From positions 21,517 to 61,751 of the forward strand of contig PLQW01000090.1 in assembly GCA_003160215.1 (NCBI GenBank): a stretch of DNA of 40,235 nt, written 5' to 3'. Position numbers and translations under genes: made by a program. Positions within the stretch are counted from its first letter, which is position 1; every line of letters starts with the position of its first letter. Source of the DNA: Acidobacteriaceae bacterium (GTDB lineage: Bacteria; Acidobacteriota; Terriglobia; Terriglobales; Acidobacteriaceae). This document shows positions 16,851-25,224 of the stretch, in pieces. The notes beneath the pieces were generated by a model. That model ran no database searches, was not told the origin of the DNA, and saw nothing but the letters and a program-made list of their open reading frames with translations.

Positions 16851-18716
16851 CTACTGATTCTGCGGCAACGCCCGGTTCATCAGAATCAGCTTTCCACCGC
16901 TGCGTGCAAGATGGTAGCTGCCACTCTGCTTAATGAATAGCGGCACATTGTCTTCCTCTACCCACAGGAAAACGCGCTTCGGTCCTTTCCACAGGGCCTG
17001 CAGAGATGCGTCATCCTCGAAAATGGACGGCGCATCGGGAAAGAGCGCTCCATAATACATGTTGCCTTCCTCGCGTGAGTTCACGATGTGGATGGGCTGG
17101 CGTATGTAGAAGTTTAACGTGGAGGCGTCCTCGTAGGTCCCATTGACCACCAGTACGTCGCCGGGCCGGTATTCTTGCTCGATCGCATCGGCGAGCTTCT
17201 TCGAGGAAAGGATTGGAGAGAACGTTACCAGTCCCTGGTGTACGGCGAAGAGTACGAACACCATCATGACGGTCAACACCCAGTTGCCGGCCTGGGCAAA
17301 ATTGCGCCGCCGGTACAACAGGTTCAGCAGAGTGCCTACGAACAACGCAATCGAGAATGTCGCCAGCGGCCCCCGAAAGAGTCCCGGCGCCCGCGGCGTT
17401 AGATCGAAAAGGTGCCCCAACGCCAGCGCGTATTCGTTCGGGTTCTTCCTGAGCAGGTCGGCTAGGTCGCTGTCGGCAGGCACGCTCTTGCTCTGCATCA
17501 GCAGGAACATCGCGGTTGCGAAGACGACAACCGAGAGGACGAGCAACGCCATCGAGCCGATTCGGCCATTACGCCGCAACCTGGATGTTGCGGGCGATTC
17601 GTCTTCCCGTTGCAGCCAGCCGCCAATCAGCAAAGCCAGTCCGGGCAGTGCGGGGATGGCGTAATACTCCTGGCGCGTGGAGAAGCTGAAAAATACCAGT
17701 ATTGCTGCCGCCCAGATGACGTAGAGCAGCAGCGCCCGTTGCCACCGGTTCATCCCGCTTCGCCATTCTCCCCAGCGGTGCGGGACCTGGGCCAGCGACT
17801 GGAAAACGAATGCCGACCAGGGAAACAGCCACACCAGAATCAGTCCCCAGAAAACTACCAGGGGAACGGTGTCGTAATCGGGTGGAACGCGCTTGCCCAG
17901 GTACCGAAGAAACTGCTCGTTGATGAAATAGAACCACAGGAAGCCTCGCGATTGTCCCGCCGGTGGATTCTCCAGTGCGGCCGCGATATGCCACGGCGCC
18001 GCAATGACCAGTAGAACGGCGAAGCTGGAGAGCAGCCGCATTCGCAGCAGGTGCTTGAGATTCCCGGTCAGCACCAGATACAGCCCGATAATTGCTGCCG
18101 GAAATACCAGACCGATCAGTCCCTTGGTTAGAACATTCAGGGCCGCGGTCGCCGCCAATCCCCAGCACGAAAAAATCGAGGGAGGCTCTTCGTCCAAAGT
18201 TCGCAGGAAGAAATCAAGACCGAGCGTGAGCCACAACCCCACCAGCAGGTCGGGAATAATAAACCGAGTGAAGATGTAAGGCCCGACCGAAACGGCGAGC
18301 ACCACTGCCGCCCAGAAACCCGCGCGTTCTCCGAGCGTCCGTTTGCCCAGGGAGTAAGTAGCCAACAGCAGCGCCAGCACGCCGAGCGCGAGCGGCAACC
18401 GGGCTGCCCAGTCCGTGGTCCCGAAAACCGTGTAGCTGGCCGCCATCCCCCAATACATCAGCGGCGCTTTTTCCAGGTAGCGCACGCCGTCAATGTAGAG
18501 CGTGGTCCAGTCGTGACGGACGATCAGTTCGCGCGCGGCTTCAGCGTGGATCGAATCCGCGTCGTCCAGCAGCGGCGGCGAAAACAGGCCCGGGATGTAA
18601 ACGATGGCCCAAAGCAGCACAATCCAAATCCAACGGCGTCGTGGCCAGGCAGAGTGGCGAGGGACTTCGTTCGAATCAGGGCCGGCAACTGCTGTTCGGA
18701 CTTGAGGGAAGGACAT
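16851..18716 (-). CDS. ArnT-like family 39 glycosyltransferase
   Basis: A 621-residue multi-spanning membrane protein. After the first helix (about 29-47) the loop LLDDADSIHAEAARE (49-63) carries the acidic residues typical of GT39/GT-C enzymes, and YLEKAPLMYWGMA matches the ArnT/PMT substrate loop. About twelve hydrophobic segments follow, then a C-terminal periplasmic domain (last 110 residues, ending FIKQSGSYHLARSGGKLILM). Members transfer a sugar from a polyprenyl-phosphate carrier to lipid A, proteins or other envelope acceptors outside the membrane; the sugar is not predictable. A GT2 of the type that charges such carriers lies at 11838-12659, a plausible but unproven partner. Confidence 0.92.
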   Translation of the reverse strand: MSFPQVRTAVAGPDSNEVPRHSAWPRRRWIWIVLLWAIVYIPGLFSPPLLDDADSIHAEAARELIVRHDWTTLYIDGVRYLEKAPLMYWGMAASYTVFGTTDWAARLPLALGVLALLLATYSLGKRTLGERAGFWAAVVLAVSVGPYIFTRFIIPDLLVGLWLTLGLDFFLRTLDEEPPSIFSCWGLAATAALNVLTKGLIGLVFPAAIIGLYLVLTGNLKHLLRMRLLSSFAVLLVIAAPWHIAAALENPPAGQSRGFLWFYFINEQFLRYLGKRVPPDYDTVPLVVFWGLILVWLFPWSAFVFQSLAQVPHRWGEWRSGMNRWQRALLLYVIWAAAILVFFSFSTRQEYYAIPALPGLALLIGGWLQREDESPATSRLRRNGRIGSMALLVLSVVVFATAMFLLMQSKSVPADSDLADLLRKNPNEYALALGHLFDLTPRAPGLFRGPLATFSIALFVGTLLNLLYRRRNFAQAGNWVLTVMMVFVLFAVHQGLVTFSPILSSKKLADAIEQEYRPGDVLVVNGTYEDASTLNFYIRQPIHIVNSREEGNMYYGALFPDAPSIFEDDASLQALWKGPKRVFLWVEEDNVPLFIKQSGSYHLARSGGKLILMNRALPQNQ

Positions 18717-18849
18717 TCTTGGTTCGACAGGACCCCATTATAAAGGAGCCATGTCAGCCAAAACCGGGCTAGACTTGTCCTGAGCGAAGTCGCAGGAACC
18801 GAGCACCCCAGGTTTATTGGAAGTACGGGGTGGGGCGCACGGCAACCCC

Positions 18850-18878
18850 TTGATTTTCGCGGAGTCGCCAGCGAGAAT
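18850..18878 (+). promoter_or_regulatory. Candidate promoter of the toxin-antitoxin pair
   Basis: TTGATT (18850-18855) and GAGAAT (18873-18878) are 17 bases apart, and the -10 box ends six bases before the antitoxin ATG. A fragment of the dispersed repeat (TTGTCCTGAGCGAAGTCG, 18776-18793) lies just upstream. Confidence 0.3.
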
Positions 18879-18884
18879 GAAGCG

Positions 18885-19100
18885 ATGACCATTGAACTGA
18901 CAGACGAGCAAAAGCGAATGATTGATCTCGCGGTCGCTTCCGGGGCCTACCATGATCCCGATGAAGTGATCGGGACGGCGCTCGCCATGCTCTACGAAGA
19001 TATTGAGGACGGCATCATCTCGGACGCGCGGGCGGGAGAGCCACGTTTCAGTCTGGATGAGGTTGAGGCTGAGCTCCGCTCGCTCGGCAAGATCAAGTGA
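18885..19100 (+). CDS. Type II antitoxin, ParD-like
   Basis: A 71-residue acidic protein with the ParD-type opening MTIELTDEQKRMIDLAVASG (residues 1-20) and a predicted ribbon-helix-helix in the first 45 residues (YHDPDEVIGTALAMLYE). The C-terminal half (ARAGEPRFSLDEVEAELRSL) is the kind of flexible segment that wraps a RelE/ParE toxin. It overlaps the downstream toxin by four bases (GTGA), which is the usual antitoxin-first, coupled layout. Such antitoxins bind their own promoter. The pair sits alone between an ArnT-like gene and a histidine kinase, as chromosomal addiction modules often do. Confidence 0.82.
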   Translation: MTIELTDEQKRMIDLAVASGAYHDPDEVIGTALAMLYEDIEDGIISDARAGEPRFSLDEVEAELRSLGKIK

Positions 19101-19360
19101 CGTTGTACGAAATTACCTTTGCCTCGTCTGCGAAAAGGGAATTTCGTGACTTGACGCCGGATGTCATCGAACGCATCCGGCCAAGAATACGTGAACTCGC
19201 CAATGACCCGCGACCTCCGGGATGCAAAAAGCTTCACGGCTATAAAGACCGTTGGAGAATCCGGATTGGCGATTACAGGGTCGTCTATACCATCAACGAT
19301 GCCGCGAGAACTGTCGATGTGACGCGGATCGCGCACCGCCGCGACGTGTACGAACGATGA
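19097..19360 (+). CDS. Type II toxin, RelE/ParE superfamily
   Basis: An 87-residue basic protein with the RelE-fold pattern: YEITFASSAKREFRDL at the start, a helix rich in Arg (IERIRPRIRELANDP), then KKLHGYKDRWRIRIGDYRVV (44-63) and VTRIAHRRDVYER at the end. The central R-x-R-x-G-D-Y-R-V-V-Y strand is the core of RelE-type mRNA interferases; ParE-type gyrase poisons share the fold, so target is uncertain. It starts at a GTG that overlaps the antitoxin stop. All core residues seem present, so it may be active. Confidence 0.88.
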   Translation: MTLYEITFASSAKREFRDLTPDVIERIRPRIRELANDPRPPGCKKLHGYKDRWRIRIGDYRVVYTINDAARTVDVTRIAHRRDVYER

Positions 19361-19463
19361 CTGCGGGGCACCTTCGTTCCCATTGACAATGACCCTGCAA
19401 CTGCCCCGCCCCACGAACACTCCCACCCAAGCTCCTGTTGCTCGGGTTGCAGAGTCACCCAAT

Positions 19464-21263
19464 CTACGCCGCCGGCGGCACGCCTGGCACGTTGAGCAAT
19501 CCCAATTCCTGCTCGAAGGGCAGAAACACCGAAAACGCAGTCCCGTTTTTTCCGGCTCGCATGCGGCTGGCGAGATGGATCGTTCCCTCGTGCTTTTCGA
19601 TGAGGCCGCGGCTCACCCAAAGGCCCAACCCGGTACCCTTTTCACCTTTGGTGGTGAAGAAGGGAGCGAAAAGGTTCTTGCGGACCCCGGCCGGGATGCC
19701 TACGCCAGTGTCGAGGATGGTGATGCGCGCTCCCCGGCGTGCCGGATCGGACGCCAGGCTGGATTCGCGCAGGTGCAGAATCAGCTTGCCCCCATTGGGC
19801 ATAGCGTCGAGAGCATTGCCGACCAGGTTGGAGAATACCTGCCGCAGTTCGCCGGGAAATCCTCGCACGAGAGGCGCCGCTTCGAAACGCTGCTCTACGT
19901 CGATATGGGCCTTGCGGATTTGCGGCGCAAATAGAACCAGCACGCTTTGCAACACGTCAGCAAGATTCACCTGAACCGGGACTTGCGCTTCGCGGTGGAA
20001 GGTCAGCAGCTGTCCCGTGATCTGGGCGATGCGGGCCAGTTCGTCACTGGCAAGCTCCAAATACTGACTCGAAGCGTTGCTGGGGTCTTCCTCATGGCGT
20101 AGCAGGTAGATGAGGTTCGAAACGGTGTCGAGCGGATTGCGGATCTCGTGGGCGATGGTGGCCGAAAGGCGCCCGGCCAGCGCCAGGCGCTCGCTCGAGC
20201 GCAAGGTTTGCTCGGTTTGGCGGCGTTGCGTGATATCGCGAAAGACGACCACAACTCCGACGAGCAGGTTGCGATCGTTCAGGATCGGCGATCCGGTCAG
20301 CTCGAGCGGATATTCCTGGCCGGAACGGCTTATAAGTGCAACGTGGCTGGAAACGTTTACCACCGGCTGCGAGCGGCGAACCAGGGCGACCGCATCTTCA
20401 AGTTCGGTGCGGGTTCTTTCGTCGATGATGCGCAAGACTTCATGCAGTGGCCGTCCCCTGGCCGCTTGGTAGTCCCAGCCGGTGAGCTGCTCGGCTACGG
20501 GGTTGAGGAACGACACATTCCCCGCCGCGTCGGTGGCGACGACTGCATCGCCCAGGCTCGTAAGGGTGATCCGATACGACTCCCGGCTTTCTTGTAATTG
20601 CTGCGTCTTCTCCGCTTCGGCCTTCAGATGCTTATCGTAGGCGGAGGAAAGCTCGAACAACTCGCGACGCGTCAGGGTAAACAGCAGGACGGCAGTCAGC
20701 AGCGACAGGCCAACCGCCGTGCCGATGACAATGTTGCCCAGCACCGCGGCACGGCGATAGCGGACGCGGTGCAAACGATCTTCCGCGTCAAGGATTTCGC
20801 GCTCCTTGGCGCGGATTCGGTTCATCAATTCATCCCCGGCAGCATAATCTTGCGACGAAAGCGTGCGCGGGTTGGGACGCAGCAGCAGGTTATCGGCGTA
20901 CCGAATCCAGCGGAGATCAAGATTGCGGATTTCGCCTATTCGTTGCGTCTGGTCGGGATTGTCCGACGTGAGTTGTTCCAGCAACGCCAACTGCGCGGGA
21001 ACCTCGGACTTGGCTGCGATATAGGAATCAAGAAAGAACCTGTCGCCCGTCAGAAAATAGCCGCGAAGACCCGATTCCATGTCAATCATGGATCGAATCA
21101 ACTGGCGGGCGTTGGCAATAACCTGGTCGGTGTGGTCCACCCAACGAATGGAAGCGTTGAGCAACAGAATCTCGGCCACGAGCGTGGCCGCGAGCAGCAA
21201 CAGCAATGCCACCGGTAGGAGAACCGTGCGGCGCAGCAGTTTCTGGAAACTGCGTTGGTCCAT
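19464..21263 (-). CDS. Membrane sensor histidine kinase (CHASE3-PAS-HisKA-HATPase)
   Basis: 599 residues. Helix 1 at about 13-35; a CHASE3 sensor domain at about 36-172 (MIDMESGLRGYFLTGDRFF is a typical stretch); helix 2 at about 175-197; a short coiled linker; a PAS domain at about 228-350 (ending VVFRDITQRRQ); HisKA with IAHEIRNPLDTV and phosphorylated H372; and an ATPase domain with the N box NLVGNALDAM (479-488), DTGVGIP (518-524), FAPFFTTKG (532-540) and GTGLGLWV (543-550). All catalytic boxes are intact. It senses an unknown periplasmic or membrane cue. No response regulator adjoins, so it is an orphan kinase; the single-domain regulator at 5160 is a distant candidate only. Confidence 0.94.
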   Translation of the reverse strand: MDQRSFQKLLRRTVLLPVALLLLLAATLVAEILLLNASIRWVDHTDQVIANARQLIRSMIDMESGLRGYFLTGDRFFLDSYIAAKSEVPAQLALLEQLTSDNPDQTQRIGEIRNLDLRWIRYADNLLLRPNPRTLSSQDYAAGDELMNRIRAKEREILDAEDRLHRVRYRRAAVLGNIVIGTAVGLSLLTAVLLFTLTRRELFELSSAYDKHLKAEAEKTQQLQESRESYRITLTSLGDAVVATDAAGNVSFLNPVAEQLTGWDYQAARGRPLHEVLRIIDERTRTELEDAVALVRRSQPVVNVSSHVALISRSGQEYPLELTGSPILNDRNLLVGVVVVFRDITQRRQTEQTLRSSERLALAGRLSATIAHEIRNPLDTVSNLIYLLRHEEDPSNASSQYLELASDELARIAQITGQLLTFHREAQVPVQVNLADVLQSVLVLFAPQIRKAHIDVEQRFEAAPLVRGFPGELRQVFSNLVGNALDAMPNGGKLILHLRESSLASDPARRGARITILDTGVGIPAGVRKNLFAPFFTTKGEKGTGLGLWVSRGLIEKHEGTIHLASRMRAGKNGTAFSVFLPFEQELGLLNVPGVPPAA

Positions 21264-21423
21264 ATCGACTCGTTAGTCTGCGGCAGTTATGGCGCGAGAG
21301 TCCTGATGATACAGCATTTCTGCGGGTCGCCAGAGGAGAGGTGCGCGTCGGTCGACAGTAGCGGAAGTTTCTTGGAGCGGCGGCGTTACCCGAGGTGCGG
21401 CCGCGCTGCGTCGATTGTCAGTT

Positions 21424-23295
21424 CTAACGCAGCAGAGTCGTCGGATCGGGATCGGCGGGAACTCCGTCCGGCAGCACGGCAGCGGACTCTTCGGTCGCGT
21501 CACCTTCTCCGGGCGCCAGGAAGAGGTTCTGTTCGATGCCATGTTGCTTGGTGTACAACTCGTAGTAGCGGCCACCGAACTGGTAAAGCGATTGGTGGTT
21601 GCCGTGCTCGACGATTCGTCCTTCCTCGACCACCAGGATCTGGTCCGCACGACGAATGGTGGAGAGCCGGTGCGCGATGACAAACGTGGTGCGCCCTTGC
21701 ATCAGATACGAGAGTCCTTCCTGAATCAGGGCTTCCGACTCGGAGTCCAGACTCGAGGTTGCCTCATCGAGAATCAGAATACGTGGGTTCGCCAGGATGG
21801 CACGCGCAATCGACACTCGCTGGCGCTGGCCGCCAGAAAGCTTCACCCCACGTTCTCCGATGATGGTGTCGTACTGCAGCTCGTATTTCTCCGCGAACTC
21901 GTCCACGCGGGCGATGGCGCACGCCCTGAGGATCTCCTCTTCCGTCGCATCGGGCTTGGAAAAGGCCACATTCTCGCGAATGCTTCCGTCGAACAGAAAC
22001 GAATCCTGCAAGACCATGCCCAGTTGGGTGCGGTACGACTCCAGCCGGACGGTGGAGAGATCGACCGAATCCACCAGAATTTTGCCCTGGTTGGGGGTAT
22101 GAAAGGCGGCAATCAACCCGATGATGGTGGACTTGCCCGACCCCGAGGATCCGACCAGCGCCGTCACTGTACCGGGACGGGCACGAAACGAGATGTCGTG
22201 CAGAACCGTTTTCTTTTGCTCATAGGCAAAGGTGACATGCTGGAAGGCGACGTCGCCGCGTATCTCTGAAAGTGTGACGGTCCGATTGGGATCTTCGTTT
22301 TCGGGGGTTTCGTCGAGAACTTCGCGGGTGCGTTCCAAACCTGCGAGCGCTTCCGTGATCTGGGTGCCGATGCCGACAACCTGGAACAATGGCGCGGCAA
22401 GGTATCCGAGGAACATGGTGTAAGTGAAGAATCCGCCCAGCGTCAGCTTACCTGCAAGAATCTGGCGCGTTCCCATAAACATGACAATCGCCCCAATGAC
22501 GCCCATGAGAGTGGAAGACGACAGGCTCATGACCGAAGTTGCGGTCAGGGTGCGAAAGACATTTTGCAGCAGGCGCTCGACTCCCGAGCTGAACACCGCG
22601 TGCTCGCGCTGCTCGGCGTGGTAACCCTTCACGACGCGCACTCCTCCGAGCGATTCCGTCAGACGGCCGGTGACTTCGGCGTTGATCTTTGCCCGCTCAC
22701 GGAAGATGGGACGGATGGTGCGAAAGGCCTTGCGCAGACCGAATCCAAAGATACCCAGAAAGCCGAAGGCGATAGCGGTCATTACCGGGCTGATGCGTAT
22801 CAGGACGGCGAAGGCAATGACTGCGGTGAGCAGGCCGCCGGCGAAGTCCACCAGTCCGGTTCCGACGAGATTGCGCACCCCCTCGACATCGCTCATGATG
22901 CGCGCAACCAACGTGCCGGTCTTGTTGGCGTCGTAATAAGAAATGGACAGTCGCCCGACGTGCTCCTGCACGCGACGGCGCAACTCGGCGATAAGCTTCT
23001 GCGCCGCTTTGGAGAGCGTTTGGGTCAGCGCAAACGACGTCAGTCCTTGGATGATCGTCGCCAGCAGGACCACTCCCACGAGCGGATAGAGCAGTTTGAA
23101 ATGCCGCTTACCGATGATGTCGTCCACCAGGTATTTGGTGGAAGCGGGAAGCACAAGCCCAGAGACGCGGTTGATAATCATCAACCCCAAGCCCAGCGCA
23201 AGTAGGGCGCGGCGGGGACGGATAAGTTGCCAGACTTCCGGCAGCGCCTTGAAGATCTCGATCTTCTTTGCCGGCTTCGACGGTTTGGAATCCAT
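21424..23295 (-). CDS. ABC exporter, fused membrane and ATPase domains (MsbA-like)
   Basis: A half-transporter of 623 residues from the ATG at 23295 (a TTG at 23307 would add four residues). Six membrane helices fall at about 30-320, followed by the nucleotide-binding domain: Walker A GSSGSGKST (382-390), Q-loop MVLQDSFLF, signature LSGGQRQRVS (486-495), Walker B ILILDEA (506-512) and switch histidine in IAHRLST (H542). It should act as a homodimer exporting lipids, drugs or peptides; MsbA-type lipid flipping is possible given the nearby envelope glycosyltransferases, but substrate cannot be read. It has an acidic C-terminal tail. The histidine kinase lies 160 bases downstream on the same strand. 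Confidence 0.95.
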   Translation of the reverse strand: MDSKPSKPAKKIEIFKALPEVWQLIRPRRALLALGLGLMIINRVSGLVLPASTKYLVDDIIGKRHFKLLYPLVGVVLLATIIQGLTSFALTQTLSKAAQKLIAELRRRVQEHVGRLSISYYDANKTGTLVARIMSDVEGVRNLVGTGLVDFAGGLLTAVIAFAVLIRISPVMTAIAFGFLGIFGFGLRKAFRTIRPIFRERAKINAEVTGRLTESLGGVRVVKGYHAEQREHAVFSSGVERLLQNVFRTLTATSVMSLSSSTLMGVIGAIVMFMGTRQILAGKLTLGGFFTYTMFLGYLAAPLFQVVGIGTQITEALAGLERTREVLDETPENEDPNRTVTLSEIRGDVAFQHVTFAYEQKKTVLHDISFRARPGTVTALVGSSGSGKSTIIGLIAAFHTPNQGKILVDSVDLSTVRLESYRTQLGMVLQDSFLFDGSIRENVAFSKPDATEEEILRACAIARVDEFAEKYELQYDTIIGERGVKLSGGQRQRVSIARAILANPRILILDEATSSLDSESEALIQEGLSYLMQGRTTFVIAHRLSTIRRADQILVVEEGRIVEHGNHQSLYQFGGRYYELYTKQHGIEQNLFLAPGEGDATEESAAVLPDGVPADPDPTTLLR

Positions 23296-23647
23296 GATCG
23301 GGGTCAAGAGATTTGGATTCGCGAGATAGGTGATTGGGTTCGGAACTGCCGCAGACGAATGTGATAGGCATCAGCAGCGGAGCCAGTGTTTCTGTCGTGG
23401 AGACTCCTGAACTTCGCGAGCGCTTCGGCAAAGATTGGAAGATCGTGATTCTTACGGATGGTTACAACTGACTTCGGAGCAGAGGGAGAATGCATCGCAA
23501 CTGGAGCACTGTTCTGTGCTGACGGAAATTGGATGAAGGAATGATCCGCCTTGAGTGGCAGACGGAGTGAGACGCGTCGAAAAACTTTTCGCGCAGAAGA
23601 TTTCTCGCCATCGCGACTTTCGACTTCGGGCACTGAGCGATTCGCAC

Positions 23648-23731
23648 AAACGAAAAGGCCACCCGGCAACAGGGCGGCCTTCTCTTCAAGGGAGAATAGT
23701 TCCAACGGAGGCTAAACCGTCAAAACTTTCT
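23648..23731 (-). ncRNA. Candidate small RNA bounded by promoter and terminator
   Basis: A strong promoter (start predicted near 23731) is followed after about 50 bases by an intrinsic terminator ending near 23648, giving a predicted transcript of about 84 bases. No start codon with a good ribosome-binding site leads a convincing protein; a TTG-led frame does run through the terminator but has no family likeness. I do not recognise the RNA. An alternative is a leader with early termination ahead of the ABC exporter, whose start is 350 bases further on. Predicted from sequence pattern only. Confidence 0.45.
23655..23681 (-). terminator. Intrinsic terminator
   Basis: On the minus strand AAGGCCGCCC and GGGTGGCCTT pair with one mismatch over a 7-base loop (TGTTGCC), followed by TTCGTTTG. 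It would end the candidate small RNA, and could also catch transcripts reading out of the DUF6599-like gene. Confidence 0.65.
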
Positions 23732-23737
23732 GCACAA

Positions 23738-23767
23738 ATACTAGGGTCACGGAAAACCCCGTGTCAA
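23738..23767 (-). promoter_or_regulatory. Strong sigma-70-type promoter
   Basis: Minus strand: perfect -35 TTGACA (23762-23767), 18-base spacer, -10 TAGTAT (23738-23743). The spacer contains the inverted repeat CACGG/CCGTG (23749-23764 on the plus strand), a possible operator. It is the best promoter match in the window and lies in an A/T-rich stretch (about 23760-23900). Confidence 0.6.
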
Positions 23768-23908
23768 GCAATTTCTAGTACTTAAACTGCTGTATTTTCA
23801 ATAATTTACAAGACATTAAGGGAATTGCAGGAAATTGGCCGAAAACTGCCGAGTTTCCACGATTGCATGGTAAGTATATTATTTTCAGTTACTTACTTGA
23901 ACTACCTC

Positions 23909-24967
23909 TTATCGAAGATGCAACTGAATGATCTCGACATCCTCGGGGCGGTCGAAGACGCGATCGGGGAAAAGACGCTTCAGCAAGATGCGAATGCCTC
24001 CAAAAAAAATCCCGAAGATGAGAGTTATGAACAGAATGATTCCGATCAGCGCGAACAGCGCCACGATTAGATTGCCGATGTTGTCGCGCTTGCTCATCGA
24101 AGTTGCTTCGTTCCACGTGACCTCGGCTTCGTAGTTGACGGAGTTGAGAAGCGCATGCGCTTCGCTGCTCCCGACAGCGCCCGTTACAACATCGACCAAG
24201 GGTCCGCTGCGCCTGACGAGCAGAGAGTTCGGAGTCGACTGCGCCGCGTTTTGAAAGGCGCGCAGGCGATCGCCGGCAATTTGCGGCGTCGGATACTGAA
24301 TCAACGTGAGTGTGAGAGGCCCGTTCTTGGACGAATAGTCCTGAATCAGAATTTCGGGATCATGGCTGAAGTCAACCTGCTCAGGCGTGAGCGGTCCCTT
24401 CTGTGCAACCAACGCCTGCGGGCCAAGGATATATTTTGCCGAGTTTTCCACAGCATCGCTCTTCGGCAAATAACCAGGAAGACTCGGCAAGTTAGCGGAT
24501 GAAGCCTTGGCGGCGGGTAGCATCCCTGCGAGCTCCCGCAATTCAGCCGCGGACATTTCGGTCAGGCGATCGAAATTGGCGTCCACCAGAACGTTGTCCC
24601 GGAAGAACAGAATGCGCTGGTTCGCCGACGCGGCTTTTGTACCGATCCGTTCAGTCCCCATCGTCGGCTGGCGATAAAAGGTGAAGGCCCCATAGGCCCC
24701 GGTAGCGTCGTTGAACCTTGCCGCCTTCACGGTCAACTTGCGTCCATCGGCGCGGGTATACGTTACCGTCTCAGCGTCAGCGAAGCCGTACTCCTTCAAG
24801 ACTGCGGGATAGGCAGCATCGGCTTTCGCCGGATCGGTGGTTGACTGTACGGAGCCCGACTTGGTCCAGCCGGCGAATGACTGCGGCAGGAAGTCGTTGC
24901 TGTCGGCTGCGAACGCAACCCTCCCCAACGAGAGGAACAAAACAGCGGCAATGAGAAAACGTTTCAT
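23909..24967 (-). CDS. Secreted, membrane-anchored protein, DUF6599-like
   Basis: 352 residues. A cleavable signal peptide (MKRFLIAAVLFLSLGRVAFA) precedes a long extracytoplasmic region and one C-terminal membrane segment (IGNLIVALFALIGIILFITL, about 298-325) followed by a short basic cytoplasmic tail. Visible stretches such as GAYGAFTFYRQP, ANFDRL and YEAEVTWNEA resemble a family of acidobacterial proteins of unknown function that I know as DUF6599; that name is from memory and the match is moderate. No enzymatic motif is visible. It stands between the candidate small RNA and the amidase on the same strand, with a dispersed repeat upstream. Confidence 0.75.
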   Translation of the reverse strand: MKRFLIAAVLFLSLGRVAFAADSNDFLPQSFAGWTKSGSVQSTTDPAKADAAYPAVLKEYGFADAETVTYTRADGRKLTVKAARFNDATGAYGAFTFYRQPTMGTERIGTKAASANQRILFFRDNVLVDANFDRLTEMSAAELRELAGMLPAAKASSANLPSLPGYLPKSDAVENSAKYILGPQALVAQKGPLTPEQVDFSHDPEILIQDYSSKNGPLTLTLIQYPTPQIAGDRLRAFQNAAQSTPNSLLVRRSGPLVDVVTGAVGSSEAHALLNSVNYEAEVTWNEATSMSKRDNIGNLIVALFALIGIILFITLIFGIFFGGIRILLKRLFPDRVFDRPEDVEIIQLHLR

Positions 24968-25083
24968 GAGAGAGGACGGCAGGGAAAGTTGAGCCCCACA
25001 GAATTAGACTACTGCGACAGGGGTAAAGTTTCCAGGAAGACGTCGGCGCCTGGGCCAAAGGCAATGTCCGGCTTCGCGATTTC

Positions 25084-25192
25084 GAGTTGTCATCACGAAC
25101 GGCCTTCAGGCCGTGAGGGATCTGCTGTTTCCTCAGCAGTCGGTCCCGCGCTAACAAAAGCAGATTCCTCGCTTCGCTCGTAATGACAACTC
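25084..25192. repeat. Dispersed inverted-repeat element (copy 4)
   Basis: Terminal arms GAGTTGTCATCACGA (25084-25098) and TCGTAATGACAACTC (25178-25192) are inverse with one mismatch. Inner arms GAGGGATCTGCT (25115-25126) and AAAGCAGATTCCTC (25157-25170) pair as well. A nested small hairpin (ACGGCCTTCAGGCCGT, 25099-25114) is inserted in the left arm. It fills the spacer between the amidase gene and the DUF6599-like gene. Confidence 0.85.
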
Positions 25193-25224
25193 CAGAGACG
25201 CTGAGTGCTGGCCGCGGCTAGGCC

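Noticed and set aside
23304-23705. Minus-strand frame of 133 codons between the candidate small RNA and the ABC exporter
   Set aside because: TTG start with no ribosome-binding site, runs through a terminator, no family likeness; the end overlaps the exporter start. Not excluded but unsupported.
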